A stretch of 64,000 nt of DNA from contig NC_059506.1 in NCBI RefSeq assembly GCF_914767665.1, forward strand, positions 3,100,001-3,164,000. The letters run 5' to 3'. Positions 46,115-56,143 of this stretch are shown here, piece after piece. The stretch's first letter is position 1, and every line of letters starts with the position of its first letter. The DNA comes from Harmonia axyridis. Taxonomy: Eukaryota > Arthropoda > Insecta > Coleoptera > Coccinellidae. A model generated the notes under the pieces. That model was not told the DNA's origin and ran no database searches. It saw nothing but the letters and a program-made list of their open reading frames with translations. Made by a program: the position numbers and the translations under genes.

Positions 46115-47044
46115 ACGGGTGTTTTTTTTCGAGGTATATAACTTTAAGTTGGCATTACTGTTCGAGATGGCGACCGATTTAACAGTGATTTATTCTCAGT
46201 TTGGTTTGGCAATTCATCATGAATAGACTCACGCCTGAACAACGCTTGCAATTAGTGCAATTTCATTTCGAAAATAATGGTTCTGTGCGGAATACGTATC
46301 GCGCACTACGTCCATTTTATTTTGTTTAGCGATGAAGCGCACTCCGGTTGAATGGCTACGTCAACAAACAAAACTGCCGCATTTGGAGTGAAGCTTATCC
46401 TCAAGTGTATGTCGAAACACTGTTACATCCAGAAAAAATGACTGTTTGGTGCGCTTTATGGGGTGGTGGAATCATTGGTTCGTACTTCTTCAAAAACGAT
46501 GATGGCCAGAACGTTACAGTCAATGGTGATCGGTATAGAGCCATGATTACTAACTTTTTCATTCCTGAATTGAACAACCATGATGTCCAGGAGCTGTGGT
46601 TTCAACAAGACGGCGCAAAATGTCACACAGCTCGTGCCACAATCGATTTATTGAAAGATACGTTTGATGACAGCCTAATTTCACGTTTTGGACCAGTGAA
46701 TTGGCCTCCAAGATCTTGTGATTTAACACCGCTAGACTACTTTCTGTGGGACTATGTAAAGTCATTGGTCTATGCGGATAAGCCACAAAGCCTTAACCAT
46801 TTGGAAGACAACATTCGCCGTGTTATTGCCGATATACGGCCACAAATGTTGGAAAAAGTCATCGAAAATTGGACGTCCAGATTGGACTACATCTGAGTCA
46901 GCCGCGGCGGTCATATGCCAGAAATCATATTTGAAATGTAATGCCACAGGATTATCTTGCGGATAAATAAAATTCATGTCAATCGAATAATCCATCGTTA
47001 TTTTATTGCAATTTAAAGTTTTATAGCTCTAAAAAAACACCCTT
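46115..47044 (+). mobile_element. Tc1/mariner family-1 copy G (deleted)
   Basis: 930 bp nested in a family-2 element. It has the D/F/G/H deletion junction (CGTCCATTTTATTTTGTTTAGCG, about 46312-46334). Frame 46348-46896 (182 aa) is the longest uninterrupted piece in the family here apart from copy H. It runs from NGYVNKQN through FQQDGAKCHTARATIDLLKD and WPPRSCDLTPLDYFLWDY to LDYI, where CGA is changed to a TGA stop. Confidence 0.93.
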
Positions 47045-47095
47045 TAGTAGTTTTTTTTTTCAAAATCAAAATGAAACCTCTCATTGATAACCCCT

Positions 47096-47681
47096 GATTT
47101 GAAAACTCTTGAATTTTCATTCTCATGACCAAAACCATATATCAAAATCTCCAGATTTTTTTGACCTCGTAACTTACATTCTGAAAGTCCTAGAAACTAT
47201 TAACACCTAATAAATCATTTCTCTTGCGTCAAAATATCCTTTACCGAATGGAAAGAACGCAAGAGATAAGCATTCGAAACGGGGCGTACAAAGGCAGTAA
47301 ACACAAGAAAAATCAATTTTAACCCGCGATTAAAATCTGTCGGTTATGTGGGTAGGTAGAGTTTGAACCGGTTATTAACAACAAGCACGGAAAAATGCAG
47401 ACTACCAAGAAATGATACACGCATCAAGAATTCGTATCAATATTGCTGTTCGCCCGTGGTTAACACCCGCGGAAATGGCTACGCACATTGCATTCCGATG
47501 ATGCAATGTGGGACACATTCTTATTTTGTGGTGTTCAGCGGAAATTCAATGCATTGGGAGAATGACTTCTTATGACGCCCATTCAATTTTCCCATCTGAA
47601 TAGATGTGAAAATAGAATTATCGAATGATAATCTGGTTGGTAAGTACCGGGTGTTTTTTAGCTGCATGGGAAGTTAGGGAA
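47096..47681. other. low-repeat DNA, no gene seen
   Basis: 47190-47600 is richer in CG and shows no match to any repeat in the window. Words such as CGCAAGAGATAAGC and TGCATTCCGATGATGCAATGT (imperfect palindrome) occur. It could be regulatory; no exon is supported. Confidence 0.35.
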
Positions 47682-47796
47682 TAATAAACATAGATAGAGG
47701 GTGTATACGCAATTTTTACATGCCCCCAACATGGTTAAATCACGTTGTTGGATTGTGATATATTCTCAAATCCACAATTTTACTATATCGTACAAA
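47682..47796. repeat. repeat nearly identical to 32468-32580
   Basis: Shares ACATAGATAGAGGG-GTATACGCAATTTTTACATG and GTGATATATT-TCAAATCCACAATTTTACTATA. Copy H lies 4 bp downstream. Confidence 0.8.
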
Positions 47797-47799
47797 ATA

Positions 47800-48704
47800 A
47801 CAGGTGTTTTTTTCGAGTTATATAACTTTAAGTTGGCATTACTGTTCAAGATGGCTACCGATTTAACAGCTGTCAAGTGAGTTAATCTCAGTTTGGTTTG
47901 ACAATTCATCATGAATAGACTCACACCTGAACAACGTTTTCAAATAGTGCAATTTTATTTCGAAAATAATGGTTCTGTGCGGAATACGTATCGCGCACTA
48001 CGTCCATTTCATTTTGTTTAGCGATGAAGCGCACTTCTGGTTGAATGGCTACGTCAACAAACAAAACTGCCGCATTTGGAGTGAAGCTAATCCTCAACTG
48101 ACTGTTTGGTGCGCTTTATGGGCTGGTGGAATCATTGGTCCGTACTTCTTCAAAAACGATGATGGACAGAACGTTACAGTCAATGGTGATCGGTATAGAG
48201 CCATGATTACTAACTTCTTCATTCCTGAATTGAACAAACATGATGTCCAGGAGCTGTGGTTCCAACAAGACGGCGCAACATGTCACACAGCTCGTGCCAC
48301 AATCGATTTATTGAAAGACACGTTTGGTGACCGCCTAATTTTACGTTTTGGACCTGTGAATTGGCCTCCAAGATCTTGTGATTTAACACCGCTAGACTAC
48401 TTTCTGTGGGACTATGTAAAGTCATTGGTCTATGCGAATAAACTACAAACCCTTGACCATTTGGAAGACAACATTCGCGTGTTATTGCCGATATACGGCC
48501 ACAAATGTTGGAAAAAGTCATCGAAAATTGGACGTCCAGATTGGACTACATCCGAGCCAGCCGTGGCGGTCATATGCCAGAAATCATATTTAAAATGTAA
48601 TGCCACAAGATTATATTGCGGATAAATAAAATTCATGTCAATCGAATAATCCATCGTTGTTTTATTTCAATTTAAAGTTCTATAGCTCTAAAAAAAACAC
48701 CCTT
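47800..48704 (+). mobile_element. Tc1/mariner family-1 copy H (deleted, longest frame)
   Basis: 905 bp; TA on the left and CA on the right. Frame 47969-48625 (218 codons) runs from MVLCGIRIAHYVHF across the deletion junction. It continues through SDEAHFWLNGYVNKQNC, FQQDGATCHTA and WPPRSCDLTPLDYFLWDY. Two private changes: a 33-bp in-frame deletion removes 11 residues after 'SEANPQ' (about 48098), and a one-base loss in 'NIRRV' (about 48477) puts the last 50 codons out of frame. Not a functional transposase. Confidence 0.93.
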
Positions 48705-48799
48705 CACAATATTTTGTCGTACTTACAAACAAAAAAAAACATTGATGAAATCAACACTTTGAAAGCTTCTTTTCCACGACATGTTTTTTTGAACATTTT

Positions 48800-49270
48800 T
48801 TTTTTATACTCCAGCAGTAATCTACCATTATGTGCATGTCCCATCTGCCTTGGTAGCGATCCTCCATAACTTTAATATCTTGGTGAATTCTTTCACCTTG
48901 TTCCTCATCTCCTACATTTTCAGGAAAACGGTATAAAGAGTGTATTTCAATACTCATATTGCACCTTGAGGATTTGAAACTATTAAGCATCTTGTTAGTT
49001 TTGAGCCTTATGTTTGCCTAGAAAATTTTCTACATCTGCAAAAAATGCTGTCCAAGTTTCTCGTTCAACTGAATTCATTGAATTTATGGAGGCCTTAATT
49101 AATTGTCTTATTTATGGGCCGCCAAATATCGCTGCTTTGAGTTTTTCTGAGCTCAACTGATGCATTTTTACCCCTATATATGCAAAATATGATCCATTCT
49201 AATCAAGAGCCTTTACAAATTGCTTCATTAAGCTCAATTTCATATGTAACGTAGGAAGTATGATTTTTTT
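48800..49270 (-). pseudogene. relic of a multicopy arthropod protein (transposon-associated)
   Basis: Minus-strand pieces read FVKALDQNGSYFAYIGVKM, 'AAIFGGP-IRQLIK', 'VERETWTAFFADVENFLGKH', 'SSRCNMSIEIHSLYRFPENV' and 'GERIHQDIKVMEDRYQGRWD' followed by MHIMVDYCWSIK. From memory this matches a protein found in many copies in aphids, Hydra and other animals and thought to derive from a mobile element; the class is uncertain. Several frame breaks are present, so it is dead. Confidence 0.6.
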
Positions 49271-49629
49271 CTTTTACTTAACCGAGTTAGGTTATTAAAA
49301 GGATCAGTTCAGGCACCTGATAGGCAATGGTTTCACTATTTATAGATTTACCTGGAATTTACTCAATTACAGACTGACAATGAAACCATTGTACCTAGAT
49401 TAATTAATATATAATAATTTAAGAACTCTCATTGATGAATATACTGAATGAAACACACATTGGTAGATAAGTTGATGTATCTAAAAAAGTAGAGCTGATA
49501 GATAAAAACTTATTGCATGTACAAGCGTCCCAAATATAGTTAAAATCAGCTCTAAAATCCTAGGCACAAAAAAAGATTTTGTTGCCGTTGTTATCATTTG
49601 AAGATCTCAAGATCTTAAAGAAACACCCA
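49271..49629. other. AT-rich DNA, no gene seen
   Basis: Nothing recognised. Confidence 0.4.
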
Positions 49630-51045
49630 TTGCAATAATACCTCTCAAAATATTGAAGAACTCTACGGTTTTTCTGTAATTCAGCTCTGTTCTCTGCTAG
49701 CTAGTTTTCTCTCAGGCAGATCTCTTCATGTGGTTGTCGATGGAGTTTAATCTGACTCTCTAATCATAAATGCTGGTGTTCCGCAGGGATCAATTCTAGC
49801 ACCAACACTATTTCTACTTCACATCAATGATCTGTTGGGAGCAACTTCATGTCCAGTACACAGTTTTGCGGATGATAGTACCCTCCATACCGCCTTCTCT
49901 TCCAGGGCTCTAATACCAGCCCGCCAAATCAGTAACGAACGAGGAAGAAATGTTAATAACATGAATATGGACTTGGCAGTAATTCTTGAACGGGGAGCCA
50001 ATAACTTGGTGGATTTCAATGCAGACAAAACACAAGCATGTCTTGTCTCTAGAAAGGCCGATCTCAGTATGCCCAACATAAGCTTGTCAGGAGTAACTAT
50101 ACCTTTGAAGTCATCCATCTCGATGCTTGGTATTACTATCTGCTTGGTATTACTATCAACCTTTCTTGGGAAGATCACGTGAGATCAATTGCCAAAAGTG
50201 CATCCCAAAAACTTGGTTTTCTGTTTCGTGCTAGGAGCTATTTCACTTCCAGTCAGCTACTTATGATTTATAAGGCACATATCCGACCTGTCCTGGAATA
50301 CTGTTCCCATGTTTGGAGTGCGGCACCTAAGTGTATTCTGAAACTGCTGGATTCTGTCCAAAAAAGGGCAATTCGTTTCGTCGGTGATGCCTCGCTTACA
50401 AACTCGCTCATTACTTTGGAACACCGTAGAAAAGTTAGCGATCTGTCTCTATTTTATAGATATTTTCATGGGCGATGCTCTTCTGAAATATCAACAATCG
50501 TTCCTCCTTTGACAGTTTCTTCGAGGTTAACCCGTCAAGTTCAGTCTTCACACCCCTTTGTGGTCGCGTTGGAGGCCTGCAGAACATCTCTTTTCAAAGA
50601 CTCGTTCATATAATAGTGAATATTCTACAAAGATTTGCTTGTTTTGCTGAATTGGTGAGCTATTCGATTTAAGTTAGTGGCTTATGTTCGAACATATTTT
50701 TCTTTCTTTTTTTTATCTTGTTTCTAGTTCAATTACAGAGGGTTAGGTGGAAGAATAGACGTGGGGTCTCGGGACTTTTAGTAGGTTTTATTTTCAAGTT
50801 ATAATACCTGAGGCAGCGCGAACTGAATGTCGCCCTCAATTCTGTTGCATTTTTTGTAGCATAATTTATTATTATCCAATGAACAGCAAGGCTCTGGAAC
50901 ACATTGCCTAGGGAGGTGTTCCCCGAGGCATATAACCTTCATAAATTCAAAAAAAACACCAATTCCTACCTTCTTTCCCTTGGTTCTCACGATGTTCTCT
51001 GAACATTACAAGATATCTCCTTTCGTGGGAACCAGAACATAAAAA
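49630..51045 (+). mobile_element. LINE reverse-transcriptase relic, 5'-truncated
   Basis: The plus strand reads 'AGVPQGSILAPTLFLLHIND' (49769), the catalytic 'FADDST' (49868), a palm/thumb region (49900-50170), then 'FRARSYFTSSQLLMIYKAHI' (50230) and 'LEYCSHVWSAAPK'. The final C-terminal 'ARLWNTLPREVFPEAYNLHKF' (50886-50950) ends near 51001. Frame breaks lie near 49755, 50140-50180 and 50620-50880. An A-run near 51040 marks the 3' end. It sits about 220 bp before the first coding exon of gene B. CR1/Jockey-type order; the clade is not fixed. Confidence 0.82.
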
Positions 51046-51261
51046 AAATTATATCTTAGACTCCAGTCGCCACTGCTCGGATACAATAAATTCCGATGCA
51101 TTTGCGAACATTACCGTGTTTCAATAAATTGAAAACAATTTCAAACTCAATGGTCATCTGAATAAATATTATGTTGGATAAAGGAAAAATGTCTTTCATA
51201 CTTATTTCCAATTGTAAGTTTCTATTATAAAAAAAGATCTTGAAGATCTACTAATTTTCAG

Positions 51262-51510
51262 ACAAAAATGGAACCTCCACCATGTATTCAAAACGCCATG
51301 ATGACCAAAGACAAGAAACCTTTTACATACACACCTGGGGGCTTGAATCTGAACGAAATCAAATCTCCACGTATGGCGAGGAGGATAGAAAGGAACGCTG
51401 CCTACGAAGGTGTTGGATCAACCCCGACCCAGCAAAATAGGCCGCAAGTAGCTCCAGGATATTTGCCGCCATCTGCGTTAGCTGCAATGCAACCCCAAAT
51501 GCACGTGCAG
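51262..51510 (+). CDS. gene B exon 1 (contains start ATG 51268): Pro-rich scaffold protein
   Basis: Acceptor TAATTTTCAG, exon 51262-51510, ATG at 51268 in good context (ACAAAAATGG). Residues 1-81. Residues 18-46 form an ordered block with 'KPFTYTPGGLNLNEI' and 'SPRMARRIERNAAYEG'. This block, together with the SFRxLQ-like segments later in the protein, recalls muscle Z-disc scaffolds (Zasp/ALP-Enigma, synaptopodin-like), but I cannot confirm the family. The ATG is treated as the start because the upstream gene A exon 2 cannot be joined in frame. Eleven exons follow in consistent phases to the window end (1139 codons, incomplete). Expected in cytoplasm/cytoskeleton; no signal peptide or membrane segment. 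Confidence 0.8.
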
Positions 51511-51565
51511 GTGACAAAAATGTAGAATCTCTGGTAGTCTGTATTTCTCAACATATCCATTCCAG

Positions 51566-51856
51566 GTGTTTCCTTCGGGTCCTCCACCACCTCCGCCTAT
51601 GAGTAATATGAGGGGAGGAGCACCACCTCCACCACCCCCGATGAGCAACATACCTCCACCCCCTCCACCACCCACTCAACCCTTACCAACACAGAAAGTT
51701 AGAACGGCTGATCACCAAACAGTCGAACGTCCAGATATGACCAAAATCATCCCCGAAAACCCAATGGGCTTGCTGAAAAAGACCGGTGGTCCCAAAATTA
51801 GAAACACGCTCCTAGATGAAATGTATAGGAACCCAGGAAGTACGGGAGCTCAGCAA
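51566..51856 (+). CDS. gene B exon 2: polyproline exon
   Basis: Phase 0 to phase 0, residues 82-178, acceptor CATTCCAG and donor GTATGT. Three runs of six or seven prolines (GPPPPPPMSN, APPPPPPMSN, IPPPPPPPTQ, residues 86-118) are classic profilin or EVH1/SH3 ligands and suggest actin coupling. The second half (NPMGLLKKTGGPKIRNTLLD and EMYRNPGS) looks ordered and conserved. The preceding intron is only 55 nt. Confidence 0.85.
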
Positions 51857-51912
51857 GTATGTAGAAAATCGCTTGAAATTATGATCAATTTATAACGAAA
51901 ACTTTTATTCAG

Positions 51913-52115
51913 CAACCACAGCCACAACAAGTAAGATCCCCGCAACCACAACAAGTGAGAACTCCGCCGCAAGTATGGTCTCCACAACCGCAACAAGTAA
52001 GGTCTCCTCCAATTGATAACGCACCATATCAACCACAAATGGCTCAGAGAAGTATACCAGAACCACCACAACAAGCTTGGTCTCCTCCTATAGTAGAAAG
52101 GAAGGAATCACCAAA
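51913..52115 (+). CDS. gene B exon 3: Gln/Pro-rich
   Basis: Phase 0 to phase 2, acceptor TTTATTCAG, donor GTGAGT. Made of short degenerate repeats of PQQVR(S/T)P and ends AWSPPIVERKESPK. The 56-nt upstream intron supports the model. Confidence 0.82.
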
Positions 52116-52329
52116 GTGAGTTAAAATCCTTTGAAACTATCCATTTCTCATAAGAATCACAAATATGCATATAGTGTGTCACAGCTGGCTCCATGTTTCA
52201 AAAAATTGTGGTGGCAAAAAGGCGGTTACAGAGAGGTGTGGTTGATCTCTTTCAAAGTCCTCATCATGTCATGGTTGAGAGAGCACCAAGTTCCTTTTGT
52301 CGTATCTTTTTTTGAAAAGGATCATTCGT

Positions 52330-52880
52330 AACCTGAACCTTCTAAACGCGGTAGATCGGTAGATGTAGAATTGAGGTAGGTCTCATTGCACAGCGAACTT
52401 ATGATCTATTGTGCTCCCATTAGAGCTGATCTCGCCAAAAGTCTTCGTACTCTACAGTTCGCTCTCCAGTTCCAGAGTTCTGATAAACTCTTGTTTCTAG
52501 GATGGCTTCAAGGATCTTACTTACTCACCTCAACAAGTCTCTTGGCCAAAGCATTTTTTTTCTTGGAGCAACGATGGTGAGGATTTTCGTCAACAGGTGA
52601 TCTGGATTTTCTTCTTCCTCCTCGCACAATCTGCTCTCGTCGTTTTCTGATAGACTCATCTTCATGAGGTGGCAATGCCCTGTGAGAAGGTGCAGTATAT
52701 CCATATACTTCTTGGATCTCGCAGTGTCAAAGTTTCGAAGAGACCTTTTGGAATGATCCAAACCATGAAGATTCCTCCAGAATCTTTCGTTTCTTTTTAC
52801 TTTTCCTGAGACTCTTTTTTTTAGGACATTTACCTATATTTTACGCCAATGAAAGGAGTGCTGCTCTTCTGGCCAGCGTT
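52330..52880 (-). mobile_element. LINE ribonuclease H-region relic in gene B intron
   Basis: The minus strand reads 'LLTGHCHLMKMSLSEND' and 'SRLCEEEEENPDHLLT', the signature of the Cys/His-containing C-terminus of Jockey/R1-type LINEs. Degraded codons continue on both sides. Antisense to gene B. Confidence 0.7.
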
Positions 52881-53589
52881 CAGGCCTCTTTATTTCCTTT
52901 AATTTCCCCCTCTTAATAAACCTAGACTAAACAGACCTTGTTATTTTTCTTGTCTATTTCCTAGAGTTTTGTTCGGCACTCAATAGTTAGAATCGATTAA
53001 ATATCCTGTATAATCCATCGTAGTGAGTGTTCTGAACGGAAAACATTTCATCATGTGTGCAAAACCTCAGAAGAACTGATTATGGTATGAATGGGAAAAG
53101 AAAGTGTCTTTCACCTCCAGAAAACATTACTAGACTGATGTTTTACTTTTAGATTTTCAGGCTCTGTAGTGTGTTGGATTTGGCTAACATACCTCAATAT
53201 TAGTTCATTACCGAGCATGATTGTTCAGGAATTGTCTCCAATATCTGGGGTTGCCAGGAGATCTTTCAACAACTCTTTCAACTACGATTTGCTGGACGAG
53301 CGATGAAGCTAACTTCTATCGCTAGGGGCGTATTAATAAGCAAAATGACCTATATTGGACAACAGATTATCATCAAGAGTTTCACCATGGACCCTCTTGA
53401 TAGTCCCAATGTCATAGTTTGCTGTACTGCCTCGACTATATGTATCTTTGGGACTTAGAGTGAGATCAGTACTGTAACACGCTAGAGAATCTTTTTACCT
53501 AAAAAACAACAAGGAAATCAGAGAGAGCATTATTCCAGTAAGATGGTGTTTAAGAATACACATTATATCATTCATTCGTTTTCCTCCAG
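52881..53589. other. gene B intron, nothing recognised
   Basis: Chance frames only. Confidence 0.4.
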
Positions 53590-54775
53590 GAGATAGAATA
53601 GAATAGAATAGAATAGAAATTTATTAATTGTAAAAATGCTACAAATATAACAAGTTGATATATACTACAGCAAAGTACAACAAGTCAAGAAGAAAGCATG
53701 ATTCTCACAGCTCCGGTTGATAATTTCTACACCATGTATGAAATTCAGCCAAATTATAGGGTTCGCTGTTTATAATGAATCTTTTCAATATTCTCTTGAA
53801 ACGTTTAAGTTTTCTGGATTTCAGCATATCTGAAGGAAGTGAGTTCAATAGCTTGATACACATGAAATGCACACCCTTTTGTGATAATGTAAGGGAGTGA
53901 AGCGGATAATGATAAGGGTAGAGTCGTCGGGTGTTATTTTGATTTTCAAACTCCTCAAAGAATTTGGGATGATCCAGAATGAAACATATGCACTTGTACA
54001 CATACATTCCAGGCAATGTCATTAGCCCTGCCTCCTTAAAGTGCCCTCTGCAGGATTCTCGAAAACCAAGCCCCAGCAGTACCCGTAGTGCTTGCTTTTG
54101 AGCAATGAATATTCTATCGATCAGTGATGAGCCTCCCCAGAAAATTATTCCATACGTGAGAAGCGATTCGATTTGGGAGCAGTATATTATTCTCAGGATG
54201 TTGGCATCAATTTGAAATTTCAGAACCCTCAAGCTGTAAATAGAGGAGTTCAACTTCTTAATTAAAATGCGACTGTGTTCTTTCCATTTGAGGTTCTCAT
54301 CAAGATGTATACCCAGAAATCTTGTGGTATTCTCCAACATTACAGTCTGCCCTCTGCACTCAAAGCTGTTTGGGAAAAGTAAATTATTTCTATCTGTACG
54401 GAAGGCTACACACTCCGTCTTAGTCATGTTCAGCTGCAAACTATTCTGTTCACACCACTTCTTCGTCTGAGTTAAAGCGTTCTGTGCTCCATAAATGAGG
54501 TTACTGATTTTATGTGATCTAATCATTATGTTTGTGTCGTCAGCATACAATACTGATTCCCAAGAGTGCTCCCTGAGGACCTCTGGCAAGTCATTTATGT
54601 AAAGGACGAAAAGAAGCGGTCCAAGAATACTTCCCTGAGGTACGCCTCTCGCTATCTTCTTCACAGTGGAGTTGTATTCCCTACCATCCATACATATAGC
54701 AACCTGTTGCGTTCTATTCTGCAAATAGTTAAGGATGAGATGTTTCTTGGTCAGCCAATATCCTTGCATATTTTA
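53590..54775 (-). mobile_element. CR1-like LINE, intact 354-codon RT remnant
   Basis: The minus-strand frame 54769-53705 is open throughout. It contains 'ARGVPQGSILGPLLFVLYIN', the catalytic 'VLYADDTNIM', 'LQLNMTKTECVAF', 'TRFLGIHLDENLKWKEH' and the C-terminal 'IAQKQALRVLLGLGF' and 'LLNSLPSDML'. The 3' end is a short tandem tail of TATTC units (plus-strand AGAATAGAATAGAATAGA, 53592-53617), typical of CR1/L2-type LINEs rather than poly(A). It is 5'-truncated just before the RT fingers. The lack of any stop in 354 codons shows a young insertion into the gene B intron, antisense to it. Confidence 0.88.
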
Positions 54776-54915
54776 TACCACTACACTTTTGAAAGGCCCC
54801 TTTGAATGTGGGAGCTAGCCAGGACACCCCTACATGGTCATTCTTTACATTTATGTTCTCAATTATAATGACTCTTATTGGTAACTCGGTATTTTGCATT
54901 TAATTGAATTTTCAG

Positions 54916-55192
54916 AAATACAAATCAACAACCTGTTTTCCCGCAACAACCCGAAAGAAATGTGAACGTAGGTTGCATCTATATCCCACCAATCAAGGCT
55001 CAACAGAATAAGAATCTGACAAATGCTCCCCCATCTCCTCAATCTCCTAAAGTACAGACTTCCGGTACTCCTACTTTGAAGGAAGCTCCGAAGCCCTGGC
55101 AACAAAAACAGCAAGTTAGACAGGAGGAAGCCCCACAATGGGCCAAAAAGGAGCCACCAAGTTACCCCACCACTCCTATGTCTCCAGAACAG
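54916..55192 (+). CDS. gene B exon 4
   Basis: Phase 2 to phase 0, acceptor AATTTTCAG, donor GTAATC. Residues to 338: Gln/Pro/Lys-rich with VGCIYIPPIKA near the start and 'APKPWQQKQQVR', 'SYPTTPMSPEQ' at the end. The entry phase also fits gene A exon 2. Confidence 0.82.
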
Positions 55193-55418
55193 GTAATCTC
55201 AAAGATGGCTATGAAGTGTTGACCAATGGTCGGTTGTTCTGTAGGGAAAAACTCTACTACTACTCTACGCATCTCGGACTAGGAAAGTAGTACTTTTCCG
55301 AATTCATTTGCGTGAGCAAATTTACACTTTTCCACACCCTGTGCGGATACATGTACAGGGTGATTCACTTATCTTGGTAACTCCAATTTTCTAGAAAATG
55401 GCCGAATTATAATATAAT

Positions 55419-55556
55419 AATGTATAAAACGCTACAGAAGGCTCGTTCTAACACTCGTTCGTTCGAGAACTCGCCAATTGGTGAATCGTTTTTGAATTTT
55501 GAACTGGTGGAAGAATATCAATGTCTTCTGCACTTGTACTCGTATTATAAATAACT
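55419..55556. repeat. small MITE, partner of 31436-31562
   Basis: Same inverted-end element inside a gene B intron; ends TATAAAACGCTACAGAAGGC and CTTCTGCACTTGTACTCGTATTATA. Confidence 0.75.
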
Positions 55557-55713
55557 ACTAGTGTTTAGGACGATCGACCAACCATACGCTATGTAGCATG
55601 TATGTAACACTGTAACGAAGTCTACACAGAACTTCTATTTCCAACAATCTCTAAGCGGTCTAAACGGAGAATCATTAACCAACAAACTTCAAAACAATTT
55701 TATATTATTCCAG

Positions 55714-56084
55714 CATACCCCTCAAAGTGCCCCAAGTCAACAACAACAACGCCCCAGGTGGCCTCAGAGTAATTCAGCAGCTCCAAACGTTCAACAGCAA
55801 AGAAATCCAGAGCCAAGAACTTCCCAACCTCAACCTCAACAATACCAGCATGTAGGTCCTGAAGAAGGTTCAGTCTATACTCAAAGAGTTCTGCAACCCT
55901 TGATTGATCCAAGTAGTCATCCCAACGCCGTCTTTGTTACTCAGCCAATTGTCCTTCAACATCCTGGAGCTAATTACGGTCCTCCTGTCATAAACAGAAA
56001 GGAAACTATACCTGTTAAACTAGAGGCAGGTGCGAGAACCATACCTATCCAGATTGAAGGCAGGGAAACTCCTACTCAAAACAG
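55714..56084 (+). CDS. gene B exon 5
   Basis: Phase 0 to phase 2, acceptor TTATTCCAG, donor GTAAAG; residues 339-461. Gln/Pro-rich start, then an ordered-looking 'QRVLQPLIDPSSHPNAVFVT' and, at residues 445-454, ARTIPIQIEG. That motif recurs in the small exon at 61389. Confidence 0.85.
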
Positions 56085-56143
56085 GTAAAGCGATAAGTAA
56101 ACACAAACAGTAATTATATGAAAAAGAATACTCAAAGTAGATG

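Larger units (their letters stand above)
44680..47095 (+). mobile_element. Tc1/mariner family-2 copy with two nested insertions
   Basis: N-terminal region 44690-44830, then a MITE (44879-45433). The transposase resumes with 'TQELKSIDHQQRRIFADLTLEN' (45467), 'SDKAHFILQATLMSRIVAFG' (45554), 'GVWTDGVIG'-like codons, 'NIYFQQDGTTCKTSN' (45808) and decayed 'SCDSTSSGFF'. Copy G of family 1 is then inserted at 46115-47044. The family-2 right end follows: CAAAATGAAACCTCTCATTGATAACCCC (47068-47095). The left terminus is unclear. Confidence 0.8.
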
